Source: Treponema berlinense
Lineage (GTDB): Bacteria; Spirochaetota; Spirochaetia; Treponematales; Treponemataceae
Length of the DNA stretch: 64,000 bases
NCBI RefSeq assembly: GCF_900167025.1
Contig: NZ_FUXC01000013.1
Span: forward strand, 1-64,000
Direction of reading: 5' to 3'
This document shows, one piece after another, positions 33,441-40,877 of the stretch (position 1 is the first letter of the stretch; each line of letters opens with the position of its first letter). Below the pieces are notes generated by a model. The model was not told the origin of the DNA, did no database searches, and saw nothing but the letters and a program-made list of their open reading frames with translations. Made by a program: the position numbers and the translations under genes.

Positions 33441-34295
33441 TTAATTGAATTCGTATTCTTTTGGAACCCAGAAAAGTCCGTTTTCGTAATTTGTTTTTTC
33501 GAGATAAGCTTTAAATTCTGCGCTGTGGTAGGCGGCAACTAAGTCCTTTGCCCACTGGGAGTTTACATTGTCTTCGCGGACAACAACCTGCAAAATCAAG
33601 TGTGGAAGAACATCTTCCTTTGCGAGAGCTGTGCTGGCGTCAATTCCGGCATTGTAAACGATTGAACCCGTGATTATTACAAAGTCAAAATCGTCCTGAA
33701 CCTGAGGAATGTTCAGGCTTTTCATTTCGGTAAACTGAATGTTGTACGGATTTGACGCAATATCTTCGCTTGTGACCGTCGAAAGATTTACATTTTCGCG
33801 CAAAGTAATCCAGCCGATTTTCTGAAGCAGAACATAAGCCCGGGCTGTGTTTGCCGGGTCGTTTGGAACGGCAACTTTCGGTTTTTTAATATTCTTAATT
33901 TCGTCCGCCGATTTGTAATGGCTCGAAAACATGCTTGCCGGAACTGTCGGAATCGGTGTAATCGGAACAAGATGTCCGTTGTTTCCTTTGTTGTAGTTTT
34001 GAGCGTAAGCTGTGTGCTGTTCAACGTTAAAATCAACATCGCCGCCATTTACAGCATCGTCCGCCAAAGCAAGTTCAGAATAGTCGTAGCCTTTTAAGCT
34101 GTAGCCTTTTTCTTCCAGAATCGGTTTGATTGCGTTTTCAAAAAGCACGGTGTAAGGTCCTTGCGAACGGCTGTAAGTGAGCGTTTTTTTTGCCGGATCC
34201 GCATTTTTGTTGGACTCAGCCTTTTTTGTGCAGCCCATCAATGCCGCTCCAGAAATAATTAAAGTTGTTAATAAAAATAATTTTGTAACTCTCAT
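33441..34295 (-). CDS. metQ: Methionine-type binding lipoprotein MetQ, third copy
   Basis: A 284-residue lipoprotein with signal peptide and lipobox ALMGC (Cys22). Family segments KGYDYSELALADDAV, DVDFNVEQHTAY and NDPANTARAYVLL are present. It is the most divergent of the three and may bind another amino acid. AGGAGG precedes the ATG. Upstream lies a structured repeat, then a promoter whose TTGACA -35 box is embedded in an Rrf2-type palindrome. Confidence 0.9.
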   Translation of the reverse strand: MRVTKLFLLTTLIISGAALMGCTKKAESNKNADPAKKTLTYSRSQGPYTVLFENAIKPILEEKGYSLKGYDYSELALADDAVNGGDVDFNVEQHTAYAQNYNKGNNGHLVPITPIPTVPASMFSSHYKSADEIKNIKKPKVAVPNDPANTARAYVLLQKIGWITLRENVNLSTVTSEDIASNPYNIQFTEMKSLNIPQVQDDFDFVIITGSIVYNAGIDASTALAKEDVLPHLILQVVVREDNVNSQWAKDLVAAYHSAEFKAYLEKTNYENGLFWVPKEYEFN

Positions 34296-34322
34296 AAAAA
34301 CCTCCTGTGAGTTGCATTTTTT

Positions 34323-34436
34323 TGGGTGCTTCCTTCGCCTTGCTCAGGCCGGGTGTTCCAACGTTGCGCTTTCGCTCCAGCCGCTTCCTTCGCTCTGCTC
34401 AGTCCAGTGGCCGCCTTCGGCGCGGTTCCATACCCT
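34323..34436 (-). repeat. Dispersed structured repeat, subfamily B-like
   Basis: Minus-strand GGGTATGGAACCGCGCC, GGCTGGAGCGAAAGCGC, GTTGGAACACCCGG and GAAGGAAGCACCC. It shares GGAACACCCG with the copy at 49915. It forms part of the metQ leader, in a 327-bp divergent gap that also holds the operators. Confidence 0.55.
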
Positions 34437-34458
34437 AGCACTTTTTTACTTCCCTAAA

Positions 34459-34527
34459 ACCTATTGACTAACTAGGTAAAAGCGATGTATAACAAATACA
34501 TCAAAAAAACCTAGTATGTCAATAGGT
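34459..34527. promoter_or_regulatory. Divergent promoters with two Rrf2-type operators
   Basis: ACCTATTGACTAACTAGGT (34459-34477) and ACCTAGTATGTCAATAGGT (34509-34527) are near-identical palindromes in opposite orientation. On the plus strand TTGACT (34464-34469), 18 bp, TATAAC forms the M20 hydrolase promoter; on the minus strand TTGACA inside the second palindrome is the -35 of metQ. A bound regulator would cover both -35 boxes. Confidence 0.75.
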
Positions 34528-34622
34528 TATGCAGAAAAAAAATATAAAAAATATTTTTTTGCATAAACGGATAAAGCGGAGTGTTTACAAGTTTGCGTTG
34601 CAAGCTTTATAGGAGGCAAAAA

Positions 34623-35840
34623 ATGAACAATTTATCGGCAAAAGAAAATTCTGCAACGTCAGAAAATAATTCATCATCCTTTATAGAAGCAAAAAATCTT
34701 TTGGAATACATGTGGGAACAGCGTTGCTATTTTCATTCTCATCCGGAACTTGGCCTTAAAGAATTTGAAACTTGCAACAGAATCGAACAGGAACTTAAAG
34801 CTTTAGGTTTATCTCCTTACAGGGTTGGCCAGACAAACGTAATCGCCGAAATTGACAGCGGACGTCCCGGCAAAACTCTTTTTTTGAGGGCAGACATAGA
34901 CGCTCTTCCTGTTCAGGAAGCAAATAATGTTCCATATAAGAGCCAAAATCCTGGAATTATGCACGCCTGTGGACACGACGGCCATGCGGCTTATCTTCTT
35001 GGAACGGCAAAACTTTTATTAAGCCACAAGGCGGATTTTTTTGGAAAAGTTATTTTGTGCTTTCAGGCTGCGGAAGAAATTGGCAAAGGCGCCCGCCAGA
35101 TTATTGAAGCAGGTGTTTTGGACAAGGTTGACAGGACTTTTGGAATTCACTTTCAGGCGGGAATGGAAGTTGGAAAAATCGGCGTAAAAACTGGAGCGGA
35201 CATGGCGAGTTGCGACCGGATAAAAATCAAAATTCACGGAAAAGCGGCTCATATTACAAGACCTCAGGACGGAGTGGATTCTGTTTTTATTGCAAGTTTA
35301 ATCGTTGCAAAACTTCATACTGTTGTTTCGAGAGTGATTTCGCCGGTTGAAGGAGCGATTTTGGGAATCGGTTCTGTTCATTCTGGAACAACGTACAACA
35401 TAATTGCCGGTGAAGCCGAAATTGAAGGAACAATCCGCACTTTTAGCGCAGACAGCCGAAAAAAACTTGCAGAAAAAGTTGAAAAAATCGCAAAAAATAC
35501 GGCAGAAGAATTTGGGGGCAGAGCAGAAGTCGAGATTGAAGATATTTGCGATCCTTGCACAAACCCAAAAGAAACAGCAGAAGAAGTTGTAGAATCGGCA
35601 AAAAAAATCACAGCGCCAGAAAATGTAATTACAGACTTGGAAAAACGTTTTGGTTCGGACAATTTTGCAGATTATTCAAGAAAAGCTCCTGGAACATATG
35701 TCCACGTAGGCTCTTCCGACAACGAAAAAAACAGCTGGCCGCATCACAACGAACATTTCGACTTGGCAAAAGAAAGTCTGGCGTATGCCGCTGCCCTGGC
35801 ATTGCAGTATTCGCTGGATTATCTGAACAAAAGTTTGTAA
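34623..35840 (+). CDS. M20-family amidohydrolase (N-acyl amino acid deacylase type)
   Basis: A 405-residue zinc or manganese peptidase-like hydrolase. The metal-binding HACGHDGH is at about residue 117, EEIGKGARQII follows, and the dimerisation domain is between about 200 and 310. The final conserved His lies in PHHNEHFD. This subgroup removes acyl groups from amino acids. AGGAGG precedes the ATG at 34623. Its promoter shares an Rrf2-type operator with metQ, so an N-acyl sulfur amino acid is a plausible substrate, by analogy with CymR-regulated deacylases. That is inference. Confidence 0.88.
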   Translation: MNNLSAKENSATSENNSSSFIEAKNLLEYMWEQRCYFHSHPELGLKEFETCNRIEQELKALGLSPYRVGQTNVIAEIDSGRPGKTLFLRADIDALPVQEANNVPYKSQNPGIMHACGHDGHAAYLLGTAKLLLSHKADFFGKVILCFQAAEEIGKGARQIIEAGVLDKVDRTFGIHFQAGMEVGKIGVKTGADMASCDRIKIKIHGKAAHITRPQDGVDSVFIASLIVAKLHTVVSRVISPVEGAILGIGSVHSGTTYNIIAGEAEIEGTIRTFSADSRKKLAEKVEKIAKNTAEEFGGRAEVEIEDICDPCTNPKETAEEVVESAKKITAPENVITDLEKRFGSDNFADYSRKAPGTYVHVGSSDNEKNSWPHHNEHFDLAKESLAYAAALALQYSLDYLNKSL

Positions 35841-36036
35841 AAATGCATGTGTTCAGTAAGTTTTAGTGTGCAAAAAGCGCATTTGGCCTCTTCTCTTACA
35901 CAGCAAAATGCGCTCAAAAAGATTTTAACGCGCTTATAAATTTACTTTATTTTTTATAGCCGTTTTGTTATAATTACTATAAATAGAAACGAAAGAATCT
36001 GCCAGATTTGTGCGGATTTTTGCGGAGGAAAATTTT

Positions 36037-37071
36037 ATGGATATGCAGATGAACTTTGTTCGCAAACTTCCAGTTCCGGCTGAATTAAAAAAACAGTTTC
36101 CGCTCGGAGAAGAAGTTACAAAAATTAAAGAAGAACGCGATCAGATTATAAAAAATATTTTTGAAGGCAAGGACGACCGCTTTTTGCTGATTATCGGTCC
36201 ATGTTCTGCCGACAACGAAACTGCCGTTCTCGACTACATGAACCGCATGGTAAAAGTTCAGGAAAAGGTTAAGGATAAGATTTTTATTATTCCACGCGTA
36301 TACACAAACAAACCGCGCACAAAAGGAACTGGCTATAAAGGCATGTTGCATCAGCCTGACCCGACAAAAGGCGAAGATATGCTTGCAGGAATCATTGCAA
36401 TCCGCGAAATGCATACACGCGTCGTAAAAGAAACAGGCTTTACCTGCGCCGAAGAGATGCTCTATCCAGAAAACCACCGTTATCTTTCTGACTTGCTCGC
36501 TTACGTTGCAGTTGGCGCTCGTTCAGTCGAAGACCAGCTGCACAGAATTGTCGGAAGTGGTGTTGGAATTCCTGTCGGAATGAAAAATCCAACTTCTGGC
36601 GACATTTCCGTAATGATGAATTCAATCACAGCCGCTCAGGCGCATCAAAAATTCTTGTACCGTGGCTGGGAAGTAACGACAGACGGAAATCCTCTCGCAC
36701 ATGCAATTTTGCGCGGATATGTGGATGCTTACGGCCGGGCTCATGCAAACTATCATTACGAGGATTTGCGTGCGCTGATTGACGCTTATGCCGAATCAAA
36801 ACTTCAAAATCCTGCCGTAATCGTAGACTGCAACCATTCAAATTCCGGCAAAAAATATCTTGAACAGATAAGAATTTCAAAAGATGTAATCCATAGCTGC
36901 CATTCGTCTGAAGACATAAAAAAAATCGTAAAAGGCCTTATGATTGAAAGTTATCTCGAAGACGGCGCGCAGGCAATTGGCGACGGAGTTTACGGAAAAT
37001 CAATTACCGATCCGTGTCTTGGCTGGGAAAAAACCGAAAAACTGATTTACGACCTGGCAGATTATCTGTAA
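36037..37071 (+). CDS. aroG: DAHP synthase, AroG/AroF type
   Basis: A 344-residue enzyme that condenses phosphoenolpyruvate and erythrose 4-phosphate, the first step to aromatic amino acids. Typical segments are LLIIGPCSADN, YTNKPRTKGTGYKG, GVGIPVGMKNPTSGD and IVDCNHSNSGKKY. The length and N-terminus match the type I-alpha class that is feedback-regulated by aromatic amino acids; which one cannot be told. ATG at 36037 has GGAGG eight bases before it. TATAAT at 35969-35974 is the likely -10 box. It stands alone here. Confidence 0.94.
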   Translation: MDMQMNFVRKLPVPAELKKQFPLGEEVTKIKEERDQIIKNIFEGKDDRFLLIIGPCSADNETAVLDYMNRMVKVQEKVKDKIFIIPRVYTNKPRTKGTGYKGMLHQPDPTKGEDMLAGIIAIREMHTRVVKETGFTCAEEMLYPENHRYLSDLLAYVAVGARSVEDQLHRIVGSGVGIPVGMKNPTSGDISVMMNSITAAQAHQKFLYRGWEVTTDGNPLAHAILRGYVDAYGRAHANYHYEDLRALIDAYAESKLQNPAVIVDCNHSNSGKKYLEQIRISKDVIHSCHSSEDIKKIVKGLMIESYLEDGAQAIGDGVYGKSITDPCLGWEKTEKLIYDLADYL

Positions 37072-37081
37072 TTTTTGTATT

Positions 37082-37204
37082 CGGGCGGCTTTTAGACAGT
37101 CTTGCGACAGTCTAAAACCGGGCTTTACGTACTTCCGCGTCTTCGCGCTCCATCGTTTTGCTTTGCAAAACGACGCCTTCGGCGGTACTCCAATCCCTGC
37201 CGCA
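37082..37204 (-). repeat. Dispersed structured repeat
   Basis: Minus strand: outer stem GCGGC/GCCGC, GGGATTGGAGTACCGCCG, hairpin TCGTTTTGC/GCAAAACGA, GCGC-GAAGAC-GC hairpin, GGAAGTACGTAAAGCCCGG, and the hairpin TTTTAGACTGTC/GACTGTCTAAAA. It begins 11 bp after the aroG stop. Confidence 0.8.
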
Positions 37205-37236
37205 AAAATTGACCAAAAAATATTAGTTTTTGTTTA

Positions 37237-37280
37237 AAAAAAGGTTAAAATTTCATACAAATGAAATTTTAACCTTTTTT
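37237..37280. terminator. 20-bp perfect inverted repeat, bidirectional terminator
   Basis: AAAAAAGGTTAAAATTTCAT (37237-37256), four-base loop, and its exact complement (37261-37280) ending in six T. It lies between aroG and the HD gene. A TATAAT at 37286-37291 follows, only six bases before the HD gene's ATG, so that gene may have a leaderless transcript. Confidence 0.7.
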
Positions 37281-37297
37281 AATGTTATAATGGCATT

Positions 37298-38134
37298 ATG
37301 AAATCTGTAAAAGAAATGTCGGTTGACCAAAAATTGGTTCAGCTTGCAAAAGAAATAATTGAACTTACGCCAGAAAAAGACGAGCTTCCGCTCAAAGTAA
37401 TCGAAATTTTAATCAACGATGAAGAAGTGCAGGCGATTCAGGATTATGCAAATACTGTTTCGATAGTTCGACTTGGCTTTAACGACCATGGACCTGTTCA
37501 TATGCGCACAGTCTGCCGGAATGCGCTTAAAATGCTTAAAATTCTCTACACTTGCGGCATAAAAACCAGCCTCGAAAACGAAAATGCCGGAAGTTTTTCT
37601 GACAGCGTAACAGCGGTTGTAATTGCAAGTTTTTTTCACGATTTTGGAATGACGATTGGCAGACAGGATCATGAGCTTTATTCAGGAATTCTTGCATTCA
37701 ACATGATAGAAAGAATTTTAAAAACTGTGCTTCCAGAATCAAAAGACCTGAACCGGCGGGTTATAATCCGTTCTATGGCGCTTGAAGGAATCCTTGGTCA
37801 CATGGGAACAAGAAAAATTCATTCTATAGAAGCAGGGCTTATTCTTATTGCCGATGGTTGCGACATGACAAAAGGACGCGCCCGAATTCCTATGGAAATG
37901 AATTCAAAACCGTCTGTTGGCGATATTCACAAATATTCTGCAAATTCAATCGAAAAAGTAAAAATTCTTCAAGGTAAAGAAAAACCAATAAAAATCGAAG
38001 TGCATATGAGCGCTGACGTTGGATTCTTTCAAATTGAGGAAGTTCTTCTGCAAAAAATAAACAACAGCCCGGCAAAAAACCTTGTGGAACTGTTTGCAGG
38101 CGTTGAAGGGCAGGACGAAAAGCAATATTTATAA
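37298..38134 (+). CDS. HD-domain protein, probable metal-dependent phosphohydrolase
   Basis: A 278-residue cytoplasmic protein. Residues around VVIASFFHDFGMTIGRQDHELYSG contain the HD pair and a following His; HGPVHMRTVCRNAL upstream supplies another His, and LIADGCDMTKGRARIP a further Asp. These fit the HD phosphohydrolases acting on nucleotides or phosphate esters. No ribosome site is seen, and the -10 box lies six bases upstream of the ATG. The substrate is unknown. Confidence 0.75.
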   Translation: MKSVKEMSVDQKLVQLAKEIIELTPEKDELPLKVIEILINDEEVQAIQDYANTVSIVRLGFNDHGPVHMRTVCRNALKMLKILYTCGIKTSLENENAGSFSDSVTAVVIASFFHDFGMTIGRQDHELYSGILAFNMIERILKTVLPESKDLNRRVIIRSMALEGILGHMGTRKIHSIEAGLILIADGCDMTKGRARIPMEMNSKPSVGDIHKYSANSIEKVKILQGKEKPIKIEVHMSADVGFFQIEEVLLQKINNSPAKNLVELFAGVEGQDEKQYL

Positions 38135-38170
38135 ATTTTAGTTACAAAATCTACAAAAGTAGTTTTTTTT

Positions 38171-38218
38171 GATAAAATTTCAAACTTAATATTGCAAAAA
38201 ACAGTTTGAAAATTTATC
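38171..38218. repeat. 16-bp inverted repeat after the HD gene
   Basis: GATAAAATTTCAAACT (38171-38186) and AGTTTGAAAATTTATC (38203-38218) are nearly perfect complements with a 16-base loop. No T-run follows. It directly abuts the octamer array and may act as terminator or as a structured leader of the next gene. Confidence 0.55.
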
Positions 38219-38270
38219 ATAGGCTCATAGGCTCATAGGCTCATAGGCTCATAGGCTCATAGGCTCATAG
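38217..38270 (+). repeat. Octanucleotide tandem repeat (TCATAGGC)6.75
   Basis: Six full and one partial perfect copies of TCATAGGC end 11 bp before the GGAGG of the transferase gene. Each unit holds a TAG, so all three frames are closed and the array is not translated. Copy number change would alter the spacing between promoter and ribosome site. Confidence 0.9.
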
Positions 38271-38293
38271 TGTGTATTTTGGAGGAGTTTAGC

Positions 38294-39349
38294 ATGCTTT
38301 TAGCCATTCTTGGCACATTTGTATTGTCTCTAGTTTTTTGTCCGCTGATTATTAAAATTTGCAAGAGATTAAGTCTTTATGATGAAGTTGATCCGCGCAA
38401 AATTCATACGGGAAACATTCCTCGTCTTGGCGGAATTGCAGTTTTTGCCTCTCTTTTAATTGTCTGGTTTTTTGTCCGTTTTGTTTTTAAAATCGTCGTG
38501 CTTAGTTCTTATTGGCCTTTATTCATAGGTTTTGCAATTATTCTTATTTTTGGAATTTTGGACGACATTTTTAATATGCGCGCAAAATTAAAGTTTTTAA
38601 TGCAGATTTGTGCAGCTTTAATTGTGAGCGTAAGTCCTTATCATTTTACAACATTTTTATATTGGAAATTTCCGCCTTTTGTCGGCGAAATTCTTACTTT
38701 TTTCTGGATTATTTCAATTGTAAATGCTTATAACCTGATTGACGGAATGGACTGTGTTTGCTCAGGAATCTCATTTTTTGCCTGTTTTTCAATAGGTTTT
38801 ATGCTTTTTAAAGCACATAACGGCATGAGCCTTATTTATTTTATGCTCTGCGCTTCTTTGCTCGGATTTATGTATTGGAACAAGCCAAATGCAAAGATAT
38901 TTTTGGGCGATGGCGGAAGTCAAACTTTGGGATATTTGATTGCCGTTTCTCCATTTTTCTTTTTTGACAATCCAAGGTTTAATTTCCGTGAAATTCCAAT
39001 GATGGTTCTTATGTGCTCAATTCCGTTGACAGACGTAATTGCTGCGGTTTGGAGACGATTGCGTGAGCACAGAAAGATTTTTAGTCCTGACAGGGCACAT
39101 ATTCATCACAAACTTTTGAATATTGGTTTTTCAAAAAATGCGGCAATTTTGTTTTTGCTGTTAATTCAGGCAACTGTTACACTTGCAATTATTATTTCAT
39201 ATTTTATGAAGGATCTTGCGGCAATTTGTCTTATGGCATTCTGTCTGATTTTTGTATGGGTAATTTTTATTATTTTCCATTATTTAAACAGAGCGGTCAA
39301 TCTTTCGCATAAAGGCAAGTTGGAAGACCATCCAATGGCTGAACATTAA
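38294..39349 (+). CDS. Undecaprenyl-phosphate sugar-1-phosphate transferase (WecA/MraY family)
   Basis: A 351-residue membrane enzyme with about ten membrane helices that starts envelope polysaccharide synthesis by putting a sugar phosphate on undecaprenyl phosphate. Motifs include DPRKIHTGNIPRLGG, the catalytic GILDDIFNMRAKLKF, NAYNLIDGMD, GDGGSQTLGY and RAHIHHKLL. The HIHH pattern and position point to the WecA/TagO branch rather than MraY. ATG at 38294, GGAGG eight bases before it. An octamer repeat immediately upstream may vary its expression. Confidence 0.9.
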   Translation: MLLAILGTFVLSLVFCPLIIKICKRLSLYDEVDPRKIHTGNIPRLGGIAVFASLLIVWFFVRFVFKIVVLSSYWPLFIGFAIILIFGILDDIFNMRAKLKFLMQICAALIVSVSPYHFTTFLYWKFPPFVGEILTFFWIISIVNAYNLIDGMDCVCSGISFFACFSIGFMLFKAHNGMSLIYFMLCASLLGFMYWNKPNAKIFLGDGGSQTLGYLIAVSPFFFFDNPRFNFREIPMMVLMCSIPLTDVIAAVWRRLREHRKIFSPDRAHIHHKLLNIGFSKNAAILFLLLIQATVTLAIIISYFMKDLAAICLMAFCLIFVWVIFIIFHYLNRAVNLSHKGKLEDHPMAEH

Positions 39350-39364
39350 AATCGGCTTAAAAAA

Positions 39365-39718
39365 ATGAACTTTTTTTTCGTAGCCTTAGGCGGAGCCGCA
39401 GGTGCCTGCGGCCGATATGCCATTAGCCTTATTCCTGTCAAAACACAATTCCCGGTTCTGACGCTTGTTACAAATTTTTTAGGTGCGGTTCTCATTGGGT
39501 TTGTCGTTGGAATCGCAGAAAACAAAAATGTTTCAAAAAACGCAATACTTTTTCTAAAAACAGGAGTTTGTGGCGGATTTACAACATTTTCAACATTCAG
39601 TCTCGAAGCCTATAACCTTTTTATGACCAAAAATTACGGACTTTGCGGGCTGTATGTTTTTTTGAGCGTGGCAGGCTGTATAGCTGGAGTCTGGCTCGGG
39701 AAAAAAATTTATTTTTAA
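39365..39718 (+). CDS. crcB: Fluoride ion channel CrcB/Fluc
   Basis: A 117-residue membrane protein with four helices that exports fluoride. GGAAGACGRY at the start, TNFLGAVLIGF (central Asn) and the GFCGGFTTFSTFS-like GVCGGFTTFSTFSLE with the channel Phe and Ser residues are all present. It follows the transferase gene by 15 bp, so it is cotranscribed. No fluoride riboswitch is visible. Confidence 0.95.
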   Translation: MNFFFVALGGAAGACGRYAISLIPVKTQFPVLTLVTNFLGAVLIGFVVGIAENKNVSKNAILFLKTGVCGGFTTFSTFSLEAYNLFMTKNYGLCGLYVFLSVAGCIAGVWLGKKIYF

Positions 39719-39881
39719 TTTAAAAAATCTCAGTCAAAAAATTACAGCGATATTCCTTGTCATTCTTGCGGTTTATAATGTAAATCAGATCATCTGTTGT
39801 TACTCACTTCGTTGCGAAATAACTTAAAAAGTTAATCCTAAAACTGAAGTTTTAATCTTGACTTTTTATTGGAGGACGAAA

Positions 39882-40181
39882 ATGGGAATTATTATAGGAT
39901 TTATATTTTTTTGTATCATTTTTTTTATAGTTTGCGCATGTATCGGAACAAAAGGACAGTCGCCAAGACAATATCATAATTATGGACACGATTACGACGA
40001 CGAAGATTTTGACGATGAACGTTCAGATTATGCAGATTTTGAAATCAGATCAGCAAAGGGAAAACGGGATTATTTTTCTGACGATCCTGCACAGGATTAT
40101 TGCTCGTATTATTCTCAAGTTGCGGACAATGCGGATATGGGCGATCGGGATTCTATAGACGAGATGAACGGAGAATGGTGA
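39882..40181 (+). CDS. Small single-pass membrane protein, unknown
   Basis: A 99-residue protein. ATG at 39882 has GGAGG six bases before it. One hydrophobic helix (GIIIGFIFFCIIFFIVCACIG, residues 2-22) is followed by an acidic, Tyr- and Asp-rich tail (HDYDDEDFDDERSDY) likely in the cytoplasm or periplasm. I recognise no family. The 160-bp gap before it has no clear element beyond AT-rich sequence. Confidence 0.65.
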   Translation: MGIIIGFIFFCIIFFIVCACIGTKGQSPRQYHNYGHDYDDEDFDDERSDYADFEIRSAKGKRDYFSDDPAQDYCSYYSQVADNADMGDRDSIDEMNGEW

Positions 40182-40184
40182 TTT

Positions 40185-40719
40185 TTAGCCTTTAAGGTCA
40201 AAACGTTTCAATTCTGCAAATGGCGAGCATTGATAAACTGCGACTTCGGAGATATTTGATTCTAAAGGTAATTTAATTTTACTGGCAATGTTTAAAATTT
40301 CAGTATGCTGTTTTTGTTTTAATCTTGTGGCGAGGGTAGTGTGAGAAACCCAATTTTCAGGCGTATAATATCCGTTTTCGCCTTTTTCAAATTTTGGAAG
40401 AATAAGCTCGTGTAATTTTTTATTTATTTCAGACAAAAATTCATCTTTCTCAGGTTTTAAGAAAAGAACTTTGTTGTTGAAGTTTCCAATTTCGGTGAAT
40501 TGAATAATGCCTGATTTTTGAGTTTTTGAGAATTCTCCTACAAGTTTTGCGAAAAGTGAAGTGAAACCGCGTATGTAATTAAGGAAGAATCGAAACTCAT
40601 AACTCTCATTAGATGTTGCTTCTCGCTGTTTACAAAAACAGGAAATAATTTTTGAGCTAATTTATATTCATTTAAGGCGTTTTCTTTATATCTTACCAAG
40701 TAGACATAAAAACTTCATA
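40185..40719 (-). pseudogene. 2'-5' RNA ligase-like gene broken by frameshifts
   Basis: The last 83 codons (from 40436) match the C-terminal half of LigT/2'-5' RNA ligase-like proteins, including the HxT motif in WVSHTTLATRL. The frame extends upstream as FTEIGNFNNKVLFLKPE. Removing one T near 40500 (in GAATTTGAA) joins it to a further 70 codons in another frame (LVRYKENALNEYKL..), and removing one T in the T5 run near 40710 reaches an ATG at 40719 (MKFYVYLVRY). The first HxT motif is not recognisable. A decayed gene is likely; sequencing error is possible. Confidence 0.55.
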
Positions 40720-40826
40720 AAAATAATTATACTACGTTTTTATGTTTTTTCTTGGACAGATTATTGTTCCTAACCATGCAAGTTTTATTTTATGATAGAC
40801 AGAATACACATTACAAGAAGTCAAAT

Positions 40827-40870
40827 GTATCATAGCAAAAAATCATATTTTTCTACTATGATACTTTTTT
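40827..40870 (+). terminator. Hairpin with T-run beyond the bioA end
   Basis: GTATCATAG (40827-40835) pairs with CTATGATAC (40856-40864), followed by six T on the plus strand. The AAAAA/TTTTT inside the loop can extend the stem. It may also end bioA transcription from the other side, although no T-run stands there. Confidence 0.6.
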
Positions 40871-40877
40871 TATTCTG

